A stretch of DNA of 64,000 bases from Ktedonobacter robiniae (GTDB lineage: Bacteria > Chloroflexota > Ktedonobacteria > Ktedonobacterales > Ktedonobacteraceae): assembly GCF_016587375.1 (NCBI RefSeq), contig NZ_BNJG01000001.1, positions 1,054,001-1,118,000 on the forward strand, written 5' to 3'. The translations under genes and the position numbers were made by a program. Below the pieces are notes generated by a model. That model saw only the letters and a list, made by a program, of their open reading frames with translations. It had not been told where the DNA came from and ran no database searches. This document shows, piece after piece, positions 41,230 through 49,816 of this stretch (position 1 is the first letter of the stretch; each line of letters opens with the position of its first letter).

Positions 41230-42682
41230 GGCGCTTTCCCTCCTTCGGCAGACAGGCATCGATCAGGCGCAAAAGTTTCTGCTCATCTAATTTTTTTAGG
41301 TAGCGCGCCAGCGCAAGCTGGTGCTCATCGCGATAGACGCGTAGACGCGCAATAAACCAGTTCAGGCCCTCTTTCTCTTCCGCCTCTGCCTCCTCCTCAC
41401 GCTGCTGCAAGTTCTGGATCATGACATCGGTATCGCGGGCCTGGCCGAGCATATCCGCCAGTTCTCTGGTCCAGCTATAGACCTTTTTAAAGGCTTTCGG
41501 CTCGCAGATATCCTCGTAGGCGTCCAGCACTGCACGCAGGCGCCTTGATGCCACGCGCATCTTATGCACAGCCTCCACATCCTCATTCTTCAATACTTCC
41601 GCGCGCCACTCGCCCATCTTGCGAGCCCCCTCACTCAAGAGCCGCCTGCCCGTCTCAGCGAAGGTCTCCGTGACCATCTCCGCCCCTGTGCTGGTCGACT
41701 TCTTGCTGCCCGCGCTCTCCCCATGCGACTCCAACGTCGCCAGCCAATCATCGCCATGCCGCGCATAGGCCAGGAGAACGCCCTCACGAATACCATGCGT
41801 GCTTATGCGAACTTCGCATAGCTGCAAGCGTGTCATCACGGCCTGAATGATCGTCGCTCCCGCGGGTAAGACTGCCGCGCGCTTCTCGTCTATGCCATAG
41901 CGCCGGGCGACTTCTCCTGCTGTTAACGAACTGAGCAATCCATCACAACGCACAACATCCATAAAGGAGAGGCGCTGCACCTCGTCCCCAAGCTCTAAGG
42001 CGGCGCGGGCCATCTTTAAGAGGGCCTTCGCGCTACCACCTGTGATAATGAGCGCCTCGGGCCTGCTTTTGAGGCGTGTTCCATCCATGTATGCCTTGAG
42101 AAACACCTGCGCAAGATCGCGCTCGTCCTCAGTTGGTGGGTCCGAAGGCATATAGCGATCATGCAGCCAGCCAGAACCAACGGGAACAGAGGTCAGCCAT
42201 TTTACTTTCCCGCGCTGCGCGTTAATCAGTTCGGTGCTTCCACCACCCAGGTCCATAACGACGAGAGGATCGGGTGCCCCTTGTTGGCGATAATACTCGT
42301 AGCTTGCGCCATAGAAGGTCAACATCGCCTCCACCTCGCCGCCGATCACCTGCGTCTTGACGCCGACCGCTCGCTCTATAGCGTTCAGGAATTGCTGGCT
42401 ATTGCGTGCTTTGCGCGTCGCCTCGGTCGCGACCACGAAGATAGACTCTACCTGGTGCTCAACCGCCAGAGCTTTATAGCGCTGGAGAATATCAATGACC
42501 TCCTCGCGCTTCTGCGGCGAGATCTCTCCATGCGCATTGACATCCTTTCCCAGGCGCACCATCTCTTCCTCATCCACCAGGATGTCCAGAGAATCGCCCT
42601 GGCACCTCGCGATCAGTAGTTGGAGTGTATTACTCCCGATATCGATGGCCGCTCGCGCGGGGGCAGTCCTTGTCTCCTGCAT
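41222..42682 (-). CDS. Exopolyphosphatase (Ppx/GppA) fused to a CHAD domain
   Basis: 486 residues. Residues 10-310 are the actin-like Ppx/GppA domain (AAIDIGSNTLQLLIAR, phosphate loops FVVATEATRKARN and VVMDLGGGSTELI, GGSAKALLKMA). Residues ~340-480 are a CHAD domain (VHKMRVASRRLRAVLDAYED, LGQARDTDVMIQNL). Ppx cuts phosphate from polyphosphate ends and CHAD would tether it to the polymer. The HD-like C-terminal domain of ordinary Ppx is missing but is encoded as a separate gene at 39865. AGGAGGTTGAG precedes the ATG. Confidence 0.88.
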   Translation of the reverse strand: MQETRTAPARAAIDIGSNTLQLLIARCQGDSLDILVDEEEMVRLGKDVNAHGEISPQKREEVIDILQRYKALAVEHQVESIFVVATEATRKARNSQQFLNAIERAVGVKTQVIGGEVEAMLTFYGASYEYYRQQGAPDPLVVMDLGGGSTELINAQRGKVKWLTSVPVGSGWLHDRYMPSDPPTEDERDLAQVFLKAYMDGTRLKSRPEALIITGGSAKALLKMARAALELGDEVQRLSFMDVVRCDGLLSSLTAGEVARRYGIDEKRAAVLPAGATIIQAVMTRLQLCEVRISTHGIREGVLLAYARHGDDWLATLESHGESAGSKKSTSTGAEMVTETFAETGRRLLSEGARKMGEWRAEVLKNEDVEAVHKMRVASRRLRAVLDAYEDICEPKAFKKVYSWTRELADMLGQARDTDVMIQNLQQREEEAEAEEKEGLNWFIARLRVYRDEHQLALARYLKKLDEQKLLRLIDACLPKEGKRHG

Positions 42683-42866
42683 CTCAACCTCCTTCTGTTT
42701 GCTGCGCCTCTCTGCACTGACACGCCTTGAACATCTCTGCCGTTACAGCACCTATCTCTCGACGTAACCGCAAAGGGCGCACTCCTCCTCATCCTGGCCC
42801 CCACTTCTTCTCATGCAGGAAGGAGAACTCAGGTATACCAAGCAACCAGTTGGAACAATCTCTGTT

Positions 42867-42875
42867 ATTATAGCA
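42867..42875 (-). promoter_or_regulatory. Extended -10 promoter of the polyphosphate operon
   Basis: On the minus strand TGC plus TATAAT (42872-42867), about 185 nt before the ppx start. The remainder of the 42683-43060 gap holds the tRNA promoter at 43001 and no gene. Confidence 0.5.
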
Positions 42876-43000
42876 CGAAAGCTGAGGCCACTGGATAGGA
42901 TACTGAACCAGCAAACCAGATGGGAAAGGCCCCCAAAGTGGGTAACTGTCAACTGAACTGCTTTTTAAGGCGAAGCCCTGAAAAATGGCTGGGAAAACTC

Positions 43001-43029
43001 TTGACAGACGAACCTCAATCCTGTATTAT
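43001..43029 (+). promoter_or_regulatory. Promoter of the first tRNA-Leu gene
   Basis: TTGACA at 43001-43006, a 17-nt spacer, TATTAT at 43024-43029. The tRNA begins 31 nt downstream of the -10. Confidence 0.8.
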
Positions 43030-43060
43030 AAATCTCGTTCCAGATAAACGGATCACTTCC

Positions 43061-43144
43061 GCCGAAGTGGTGAAATTGGTAGACACGCAACGTTCAGGGC
43101 GTTGTGCCTTAACTGGCATGGGGGTTCGAGTCCCCCCTTCGGCA
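43061..43144 (+). tRNA. tRNA-Leu (anticodon CAG)
   Basis: 84 nt including discriminator A. Acceptor arms GCCGAAG/CTTCGGC, anticodon stem CAACG/CGTTG around loop TTCAGGG (anticodon CAG), a long variable arm TGCC-TTAACT-GGCA and a T-arm GGGGG-TTCGAGT-CCCCC. The 3' CCA is not encoded (CCC follows). Identical to the copy at 43450. Confidence 0.96.
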
Positions 43145-43162
43145 CCCATACCATGGAGACGA

Positions 43163-43197
43163 ATGCGGCACATAGTTTCTTAAACTATGTGCCGCAT
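43163..43197 (+). terminator. Hairpin after the first tRNA (16-bp arms)
   Basis: Arms 43163-43178 and 43182-43197 with a CTT loop, followed by a mixed T-rich stretch (GCGTTTTGGCTTTT). Confidence 0.75.
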
Positions 43198-43228
43198 CTG
43201 CGTTTTGGCTTTTCGCGCCTGCGGCGCT

Positions 43229-43293
43229 CAAGGGTAAGATGTGTGCCTGGTTGATGGGCTTTGCCCATCAACCAGGCACACATCTTACCCTTG
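43229..43293. terminator. Long perfect hairpin between the tRNA genes (31-bp arms)
   Basis: Arms 43229-43259 and 43263-43293 with a TTT loop, followed by GATTTTT. It is the second stop signal after the first tRNA. Confidence 0.85.
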
Positions 43294-43388
43294 GATTTTT
43301 CTAGGCAAGGATAGACTGAAGATTTGTCGCCCCCCTTGTAGAAGCTGGAGAGCTTTTGCCAAACTTTTAAATTGCCTTATGCAAGGGC

Positions 43389-43418
43389 TTGACAGGGGAG
43401 GGCCTGATCCTGTATTAT
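43389..43418 (+). promoter_or_regulatory. Promoter of the second tRNA-Leu gene
   Basis: TTGACA at 43389-43394, an 18-nt spacer, TATTAT at 43413-43418. The region from the -10 to the tRNA is nearly identical to that of the first copy, including AACGGATCACTTCC directly before the tRNA. Confidence 0.8.
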
Positions 43419-43449
43419 AGATCTCGTTCTAAGTGAACGGATCACTTCC

Positions 43450-43533
43450 GCCGAAGTGGTGAAATTGGTAGACACGCAACGTTCAGGGCGTTGTGCCTTA
43501 ACTGGCATGGGGGTTCGAGTCCCCCCTTCGGCA
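43450..43533 (+). tRNA. tRNA-Leu (anticodon CAG), second copy
   Basis: Identical in all 84 nt to the tRNA at 43061. The 3' CCA is not encoded (CTT follows). The two copies are separate transcription units. Confidence 0.96.
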
Positions 43534-43541
43534 CTTCTACA

Positions 43542-43569
43542 AAGGCCTCCTATGAGGCCTTCTTTTTTT
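43542..43569 (+). terminator. Canonical intrinsic terminator of the second tRNA
   Basis: AAGGCCTC (43542-43549), loop CTAT, GAGGCCTT, then C and seven T residues. A textbook U-tract terminator, unlike most of the long hairpins here. The following 43570-43971 stretch is A+T-rich with several TATA-like boxes but no recognisable gene. Confidence 0.9.
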
Positions 43570-43971
43570 GCCACTTTTCCCCTGCTTCCTTTCAGTGCCA
43601 TGTTTTTGTTGCGCCGAATCCCACTGTAGACGCACGGGGAGTGTTACAATGTGTAAATCTGTTCTATGGCTGCTATATTGATAATAATCAAGCTTGTATA
43701 CACCGCCCTTTCGCTTCTCCTCTTCGTTGCCTGCTTTTCATACCATGAATAAATCTTCATAATGCGCTTCGCACCTACCTTACTCAGGCCCTGTTTTATG
43801 CTATCTTGCTTGCTTGATTAAAAATACATGAAAAATGGCCTGTATGGCTATATAAGTCATAATTGACATGCTATATCCATAAATGTACAATGTCGCCTGA
43901 ATAGATATAGTATTGCTCATGCGATCTATCAGGAACACATCTCTGTGCAATGTAGAAGAGGAGGATCACGC

Positions 43972-45027
43972 ATGCCATCCATCTGCCCCCACTGCTTTGT
44001 AGCCAACTTTGAGCAGGCCGCGACCTGTCTTCAATGTGGGGCACAACTGCCCACCCAGCGTAAGGGGACGGGGTCCTTTACTAAGCTCGCGCGTTTTACC
44101 GAGATACCACAGACGCCACTCCCCTCCATGCTTTCAAAGTCCGAGGACGAGGAGGATGCTCTTGCGCTACCGGTCTCCGATCCCATGCTCACCGTTTCTA
44201 ATATACCGGGAATCGTGGCCAGGAAGACCGTCGCGCCCCTGCCGCAGCCTGATCCCCAGCCCAGGCCGATGCCTCATAAGCAAATGCAGAAGCTTCAGCT
44301 TCGTCCCGTGCTCGCCGGGCATGGCAGCATTATTACCCATCACTCGTGGTTCCTGACCAGTCAGACTGGACATCACATGGAGGCAGGCAGGGTCTATACG
44401 CTGCTGGAGGAAGAGGCCAGGCATCGTGATCTCGATGACATCCAGGTGGCCTGCATGCATGGGCAGTCAGGGCAGCCAGCATATATTCAGCTTCAACGCC
44501 AGGACGCCTCGGTCTTCCTCTCTCTTACCTCGCTGGCGGAACACCTCTATATCTCGCGTACAACCACGCTGCGTTTACCGGTGAGCCTATTCCGTTGCCT
44601 GGCCTTTGTCGCGCTGACTCTTTTTGTCATTATCGCGCCTTTTTGCGCCCCCTCTTTCGTGACTCTCTTCGCTCAATCCTCCTGGCTAAGCGCCCTCGTA
44701 AGCCCTTCACCTTCCAATAGTTTTCTCTCCAACTGGTTACTCACTGGACTCTTTGACCTGCTAAGCTTACTCATCTATATTCCGATCTTATGCTTCTTTC
44801 TTGTGTGCCTCTTGCGCTCCTTGCTGGCCTGGAGACGGCAGAGGGATCCGCTCACGCTCCTACGCTCCAGACATATCCAGCTCTCACAGCGTGATAACGC
44901 CGCGCTCCTTGAACACCTGGCCAACGATATTGTACGCAGTACAGCCAGGCATCTCGGCATAGATGCCAGCGATTCGCTCCTGGTAACCGCCTCACACCAG
45001 GCAAGCCAGCGCTTCCACCTGGTCTAA
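43972..45027 (+). CDS. Zinc-ribbon membrane protein of unknown function
   Basis: 351 residues from the ATG at 43972, which has GAGGAGGATC upstream. An N-terminal zinc ribbon (CPHC at 4-7, CLQC near 18-21) is followed by a disordered Pro-rich region, a middle domain (about 105-195) and two transmembrane helices (about 207-232 and 257-285). The C-terminal ~55 residues are cytoplasmic or basic. I do not recognise the family; the ribbon plus membrane layout is common in Chloroflexota and Firmicutes sensor-like proteins. Confidence 0.7.
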   Translation: MPSICPHCFVANFEQAATCLQCGAQLPTQRKGTGSFTKLARFTEIPQTPLPSMLSKSEDEEDALALPVSDPMLTVSNIPGIVARKTVAPLPQPDPQPRPMPHKQMQKLQLRPVLAGHGSIITHHSWFLTSQTGHHMEAGRVYTLLEEEARHRDLDDIQVACMHGQSGQPAYIQLQRQDASVFLSLTSLAEHLYISRTTTLRLPVSLFRCLAFVALTLFVIIAPFCAPSFVTLFAQSSWLSALVSPSPSNSFLSNWLLTGLFDLLSLLIYIPILCFFLVCLLRSLLAWRRQRDPLTLLRSRHIQLSQRDNAALLEHLANDIVRSTARHLGIDASDSLLVTASHQASQRFHLV

Positions 45028-45068
45028 AATCTAAAATCTAAAATAGGCCAGCAACTCCTGTTGAAAGA

Positions 45069-45112
45069 GTCTCGCTTGCAGACCAGGTGTCTCCCTGATC
45101 TGCAAGCGAGAC
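45069..45112 (+). terminator. Hairpin after the zinc-ribbon gene (14-bp arms plus inner 4 bp)
   Basis: Arms 45069-45082 and 45099-45112 pair exactly; an inner CAGG/CCTG extension follows one mismatch. It lies 41 nt after the stop. Confidence 0.75.
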
Positions 45113-45258
45113 GTGTTTCTATATAGCAGGTAGAGTCTCGGTGTGCGCTCAGACCTGGAAAAGTTGGTTTTGAGCTGTCTTTATTGCTTTTTCTATGGCA
45201 TACTATTCTTAGAGCAGCGTAGTGCGTTCCTGCCTCGTTCCTCAGGAGGAGCAAAACC

Positions 45259-45540
45259 ATGGATCCTGAAACTGCCGTCTATGTCCTCTATATTGCCGAA
45301 TTATGGATCGATGACGGCAAGCAGAAAGCCGAGATCCTCTATGCCTATGGCCTCAATCAGCGCCATGCCCTCGACAACTTTCAGCAGTGGCTCTCACCCG
45401 CCGGCTGGCTCTTCGCCCACCTCGACAATATTAAGCCTCATCCCGAAGGCTATCGCATCAATGATGATCTCCTCCTGGAAGGTGTGATCACTCACGATGG
45501 TTACCGAATTTTTCAAGACCAGCTTGCCCCTATTGTATGA
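45259..45540 (+). CDS. Small protein of unknown function
   Basis: 93 residues, ATG with CAGGAGGAGC upstream and base composition like the neighbours, so a real gene. Soluble, mixed alpha/beta character (DPETAVYVLYIAELWIDDG, HALDNFQQWLSPAGWLF). I recognise no family and see no partner; it stands alone between two hairpins. Confidence 0.7.
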   Translation: MDPETAVYVLYIAELWIDDGKQKAEILYAYGLNQRHALDNFQQWLSPAGWLFAHLDNIKPHPEGYRINDDLLLEGVITHDGYRIFQDQLAPIV

Positions 45541-45542
45541 CA

Positions 45543-45606
45543 TATGAATGAGTGTTGAGGTCGACTTCGGGCATCAGCCCGAAGTCGACCTCAACACTCA
45601 TTCATA
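45543..45606. terminator. Long perfect hairpin (30-bp arms, 4-nt loop)
   Basis: Arms 45543-45572 and 45577-45606 with an ATCA loop, starting 2 nt after the stop of the small protein gene. Confidence 0.85.
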
Positions 45607-45632
45607 CCCCATTTCGCATAAGCCCATGCGTA

Positions 45633-45641
45633 TGTTATAAT
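45633..45641 (+). promoter_or_regulatory. Extended -10 promoter for the deacetylase gene
   Basis: TGT plus TATAAT (45636-45641), 171 nt before the TTG start at 45812. Confidence 0.4.
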
Positions 45642-45811
45642 ACAGATACTACAAATAAATACCCCACTCCCATGTTCATGGCAGCCGCGTTCTTTCTCCT
45701 GCTTGCTTGCTAGAGTAACGTGCTCGCGATGGAGCATTCTTTTGTGCCCTCGTGCAGATGCTGTCGCCGGCCTAGCCGGCCCATTCTCTTCTACGACATG
45801 GGAGGTTTCTC

Positions 45812-47149
45812 TTGAACCTGGTCTCCTTCTCCATCAAGACCAAGGGGCCGCGCAACTTCGCGCGCCGCCTCTGGACCGTCTTCTCCCGCTTTGGCTTTAG
45901 TGAGACACGCAATCGCCGCTCGCTGGAAACGCTCATTCATGAGCTTAAACCCTATCAGGCTGCACCAACCTTCTTTATTCCCGCCGTGGTCTTACAGCGC
46001 CATCCACGCCTGCTAGCAGACATCGAACAGGCAGGGGCCGAGATCGGCATCCACGGCTATGTCCACAACGATTATCGCCAATTGAGCAAGGATGCACAGT
46101 ATACGCAAACCAGTCGCGCTATCGCAACCTTTCAGCAGGTAAAAATGCCGTTTCAGGGCTTTCGCAATCCCTACCTGGGCTGGAGCGAGGACTCAGTTCA
46201 GGTCTTCACAGACCTGGGCTTCGTCTATGAGAGCAATGAAGCCGTGCTACATGACGTTGTTGACCAGGCCTCGCTCCCCCCAACAATTCTCGACGGCTAT
46301 CAGAAATCACTGGCGCTCTACCGCGCCCTGTCCTGCACAACCTATGCCCTGCGTCCGCACTTTGAGGATACGCTTTTGCGCATCCCGACCAGCATTCCCG
46401 ACGATGAGATGCTCTTTGATCGCTTACGCATTACCTCGGGCGAGGAGGTGGGCAAGCTCTGGAGCCTGGTGATGCAGCATGTGTATGAGCTTGAGGGCGC
46501 GTATGTGCTCAACCTGCATCCCGAGCGGGGAGTACTCTGCCGCCAGGCCCTGAGCATCCTATTGCGGACCGCAACTAGCCAGCCTCGCCCCGTCTGGATC
46601 ACACGCCTGGACGAGATCGCCCGCTGGTGGAAGGAGCGCGCTCGCTTCACCTTCACGCTCCAGCAGACTGCGCCTGGTACCTGGCATATCGTGGCCGATT
46701 GCACCGAACGCGCCACTATTCTCGCGCGCCATGTCCAGCTCGTCGAGCAGCCCACAACCACCCGGAATGAGCACGAGGTCAGCGTGGAGGCGCGCTCCTT
46801 TACGCTTGAAGCCTTGCAGTGTCCAGCTATTGGTGTTTCGCCTGAGACACCCGAGGCGGTCCTGGCCTTCCTACATGAGCAAGGCTACGCCGCGCTGCGC
46901 GCCTCTGAGGAGGAGCGTGCCTCCTACGCGCACTACCTGCACCTCCCTGCTGGTCTGGGCACCTCACGCTCGGCCCAATTCGAGATGCGCAGCGATATTA
47001 TACAGCAGATAGAAGGCCTGACTGCGCCTCTGCTCCGCTTTGCATGCTGGCCCTCTGGACACCAGGCGGCGCTCTCCATCAGCGGCGACATCGATTCTGT
47101 GACCATCCAGGATTTCTTCCTGCGCATCCTCGAAGTGGGTAGTGTATAA
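45812..47149 (+). CDS. Polysaccharide deacetylase-like (NodB-fold) protein
   Basis: 445 residues, TTG start with GGGAGG 6 nt upstream. The N-terminal part has a shortened NodB pattern: the conserved DDG region is replaced by SIKTKGPRNFARR, but APTFFIPAVVLQRH, EIGIHGYVHNDY (H-x3-H metal pair) and GFRNPY are present. A catalytic Asp at the start of the domain is not seen, so activity is doubtful. A C-terminal ~200-residue part ends with an SISGDIDSVTIQDF block that looks like a second NodB start. It opens the exopolysaccharide region. Confidence 0.72.
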   Translation: MNLVSFSIKTKGPRNFARRLWTVFSRFGFSETRNRRSLETLIHELKPYQAAPTFFIPAVVLQRHPRLLADIEQAGAEIGIHGYVHNDYRQLSKDAQYTQTSRAIATFQQVKMPFQGFRNPYLGWSEDSVQVFTDLGFVYESNEAVLHDVVDQASLPPTILDGYQKSLALYRALSCTTYALRPHFEDTLLRIPTSIPDDEMLFDRLRITSGEEVGKLWSLVMQHVYELEGAYVLNLHPERGVLCRQALSILLRTATSQPRPVWITRLDEIARWWKERARFTFTLQQTAPGTWHIVADCTERATILARHVQLVEQPTTTRNEHEVSVEARSFTLEALQCPAIGVSPETPEAVLAFLHEQGYAALRASEEERASYAHYLHLPAGLGTSRSAQFEMRSDIIQQIEGLTAPLLRFACWPSGHQAALSISGDIDSVTIQDFFLRILEVGSV

Positions 47150-47208
47150 AGCAGACATGGTTCGAGGGGCCTAGCGTTGCTAGGCCCCTCGAACCATGTC
47201 TGCTTTAT
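47146..47208. terminator. Bidirectional perfect hairpin (30-bp arms, 3-nt loop)
   Basis: Arms 47146-47175 and 47179-47208; the left arm contains the stop codon of the deacetylase-like gene and the right arm ends 8 nt before the stop of the convergent glycosyltransferase. Confidence 0.85.
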
Positions 47209-47215
47209 GTGACTC

Positions 47216-48475
47216 TTAATGATGGCTTATTGCCACTTCTACTTCTTTAGTAGCCCCCTTGGGAGAACTCTTCCCACTCAGGGTGCGCAGGAGCTGGCGG
47301 TAGCGTTGGGCCATCGCGTCCCAGCGGTAGGGTGTGTAGTCCTCCAGCGCGTTCGTGACCAGGCGCTCGCGTAGCTCTGGTTGTTGATAGAGGTCGATCA
47401 TGGCCTGGGCGAAGCTCTCAACGCGCTCGGGATCGCATAGGATCAGGGACTCACTCCCAAACATCGAGCGGATGGCCTTTGTGTCTGAGGCAAGCATGGG
47501 GCGCTGCATCCAGGCATACTCATAAGCCTTGGTGGGGAGCACAAGTTCAGAGAAGCCATTGCAGCGATAGGGGATGATGCCAACATCTCCCTGAAGCAGG
47601 AAGTCGACCAGTTCCTCCATAGCGCAGGGATCCGTAAATACGACATGCTCCTGCACCCCCAACTCCTGCGCAAGCTGTTTGAGGTATGCCAGGTGCTCGC
47701 CCCGCCCCTTGATGTCCAGGCGCAACTGTGGAACTGTCTGCCGGGCCTGGGCCAGCGCCCGGATAGCGATATCCATGCCATTGCGCTCGGCCAACGTCCC
47801 GTGATACATGATGATGAAGGGAGTTGTCTCCGCCTGCCCGGTCCGCTCAGCGACGGTATAGGGAGGAGTGCATCGCCGCTCCTCGGGAAAGAGCTTGGGA
47901 TCGGCACTATTCAGGATGATGGTGATCTTCTCTTGAGGCACGCCTCGCTGGAGCAGAAGTTCTTCAAAGGGCCAGCCGACGGTGACAACGCTGTGCGCAA
48001 AGGCACAGGAGATACGCTCCTGCCAGCAGGCCAGGCGAAAGATCAACGCACCTTTACGCCCACTGGCCTTGGCGATCATTAGTTCGGGAGCCGTATCCTG
48101 AATATGCAGGATCACTTTCGCGCCTAATAAGCGCGGGATAAGGGCCGAGAAGACGAGAAAATCAGGGATATTATGCACATGGATGACATCATAGCGACGC
48201 CTGAGATGCCTCAAGGTCAGGACCCAGCCTGCTATGAGCATAAACCAGGCCCAGCTTAAGAGCGTCAGCGTCAGCGATTGCCCAAAGCCCCGGTTCATGG
48301 GCAGGCGGAAGATACGCACCCCGTTGTAGACCTCAGATTTCTGTTCGCTCTCTTGCCGTAGGCAGATGACATCTACTTCATCGCCCCCATCCACGGCGGC
48401 CTCAGAGATGCGGCGTACCAGAGGATCAAATGGATACCAGTCAAAGGTGACCGCGCCGACACGGACCGCGCTCAT
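47216..48475 (-). CDS. Glycosyltransferase family 4
   Basis: 419 residues, GT-B fold. N-terminal acceptor half with a hydrophobic patch (LTLTLLSWAWFMLIAGWVL) that should hold it to the membrane and DVIHVHNIPDFLVFSA; C-terminal donor half with MYHGTLAERNGMDIAIRAL, GIIPYRCNGFSELVLPTKAYEY (the E-x7-E type region). It adds a sugar to the growing repeat unit. Start ATGA overlaps the stop of the GT2 gene by 4 nt. Confidence 0.87.
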   Translation of the reverse strand: MSAVRVGAVTFDWYPFDPLVRRISEAAVDGGDEVDVICLRQESEQKSEVYNGVRIFRLPMNRGFGQSLTLTLLSWAWFMLIAGWVLTLRHLRRRYDVIHVHNIPDFLVFSALIPRLLGAKVILHIQDTAPELMIAKASGRKGALIFRLACWQERISCAFAHSVVTVGWPFEELLLQRGVPQEKITIILNSADPKLFPEERRCTPPYTVAERTGQAETTPFIIMYHGTLAERNGMDIAIRALAQARQTVPQLRLDIKGRGEHLAYLKQLAQELGVQEHVVFTDPCAMEELVDFLLQGDVGIIPYRCNGFSELVLPTKAYEYAWMQRPMLASDTKAIRSMFGSESLILCDPERVESFAQAMIDLYQQPELRERLVTNALEDYTPYRWDAMAQRYRQLLRTLSGKSSPKGATKEVEVAISHH

Positions 48476-49740
48476 ACCTGTCCTCCCTCTTCACTATGGC
48501 CGAGCGCCACGGAACTCCTGCTGGTCCGCACCCACTCAGCGCTATGCTGCTTGCTCCGCCGTACCACCAGGTACACCCACAATTTCCAGAGCATAAAACG
48601 GGGCGCGTGCCAGAGTGCCTGATAGGTTTCTCGCGTTGGCCGCATAAAGTACAGCCCGGTTCCCAGGTAACAGGCCAGCCCAAGCAGTAGGACGCAGGCC
48701 AGTCCCAGGGTGAGCCAGGAGTACAGGACGCAACTCAGCAGGAACAACAGGACACTTCCTCCCACCATCAGGGAGAGCGGGGGCGTCAGGAACTCAAAGG
48801 CCGTCTCCAGGCGCACCCAGTCGCGCTCACGCGCGGCGATTTGGAGCAGGCGGAGAGCAGTCTTCCAGCCTGGTTGCTCGGGTGCGCCACTCTCCCAGCG
48901 AATATCCTGTGTGCGCATCTGCTCAAAGGAGGTTGGCATATGTGAGCGTACAACCGCCTCGGGGACATAGCGCACCCGCTCACCATGCTCTACTAGCTGA
49001 AGGTAATACTGGTAATCCTCAGTCACAGAGAAGGATTGCCAGGGGTGGCGTTGCAGTAACGTGCGGCGCAGGCACATACCATTCCCAGTAAGGGTAGCGC
49101 TACTTCCCAGGGCATTGCGCCCCAATTGCCGTACGTGATTGACCAGTGTCAGGGCCAGCCAGCGTAGCACGGTGCTGGGCGAATCAGAGCCATTTAAGAC
49201 GGTGTTATGCATCTGGAGCGCCACGGCCCCCGCAGCCAGTTCGCGGTCGAGCACCGTCAGAAAGCCTGGCTCGACAATAGAGTCTGCGTCCAGAATAACG
49301 TAGGCATCCGCCCACTCTGCGTCGTCTGCTTCAGTTTCGATACGCCCGAGTAGCCAGTGGAGCGCATAGCCTTTGCCACGCTTCTCTGTGTCAAAACGCT
49401 CGTAGACGCGCACGTTCTCGCTGGAACGCGCGATCTCCGCCGTGCGGTCATGGCAGTTGTCCGCGACGATATAGATTCGGTAGTGCTCGCGCGCATAGGT
49501 CAGGCCCTGCAAGCTTTTCAGCAAGCCGGGGAGCGTCACTTCTTCGTCATGCGCAGGTACTAATAAAGAAAAGCGGCTTGCGCCAGCCTGCTCCGTCACA
49601 TTCACCTCCTGGCGCACGCGACGCCTGGCCTCCAGCAACGCCGCCAGGCAGACCAGGCACAGGTAGGTGATCGGCAGCAAGAAGAGGATCTCTCCTCCTG
49701 CGAGCAGCCAGCGCAACCAAACAATAAGCAACATAGACAT
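48472..49740 (-). CDS. Glycosyltransferase family 2, membrane-bound
   Basis: 422 residues from the ATG at 49740 (GAGAGAG upstream); the frame is open to 49818, which would overlap the upstream gene. GT-A fold with SLLVPAHDEE, DNCHDRTAEIA, the D-x-D-like ILDADS, and TEDYQYYLQLVEHG plus a Q/RxxRW-like QDIRWESG. One N-terminal and about three C-terminal helices. It resembles processive or lipid-linked GT2 enzymes of exopolysaccharide synthesis. Confidence 0.85.
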   Translation of the reverse strand: MSMLLIVWLRWLLAGGEILFLLPITYLCLVCLAALLEARRRVRQEVNVTEQAGASRFSLLVPAHDEEVTLPGLLKSLQGLTYAREHYRIYIVADNCHDRTAEIARSSENVRVYERFDTEKRGKGYALHWLLGRIETEADDAEWADAYVILDADSIVEPGFLTVLDRELAAGAVALQMHNTVLNGSDSPSTVLRWLALTLVNHVRQLGRNALGSSATLTGNGMCLRRTLLQRHPWQSFSVTEDYQYYLQLVEHGERVRYVPEAVVRSHMPTSFEQMRTQDIRWESGAPEQPGWKTALRLLQIAARERDWVRLETAFEFLTPPLSLMVGGSVLLFLLSCVLYSWLTLGLACVLLLGLACYLGTGLYFMRPTRETYQALWHAPRFMLWKLWVYLVVRRSKQHSAEWVRTSRSSVALGHSEEGGQV

Positions 49741-49794
49741 ACCCACTCTCTCTGCAAAAACACATCTCGACAATAGCGCGGTATCAGAACCTAT

Positions 49795-49816
49795 CGACGC
49801 TGCTAAAGCACGCGTC
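49795..49816. repeat. Lone copy of a hairpin arm (22 bp)
   Basis: Identical over 22 bases to the outer part of the left arm of the hairpin at 5641-5709 (5641-5662). No reverse-complement partner is found near here, and it runs into the stop codon of the GT4 gene at 49815. Confidence 0.7.

Noticed and set aside
42920..43183. Open frame of 87 codons over the first tRNA-Leu
   Set aside because: It reads through the tRNA and its promoter; chance frame.
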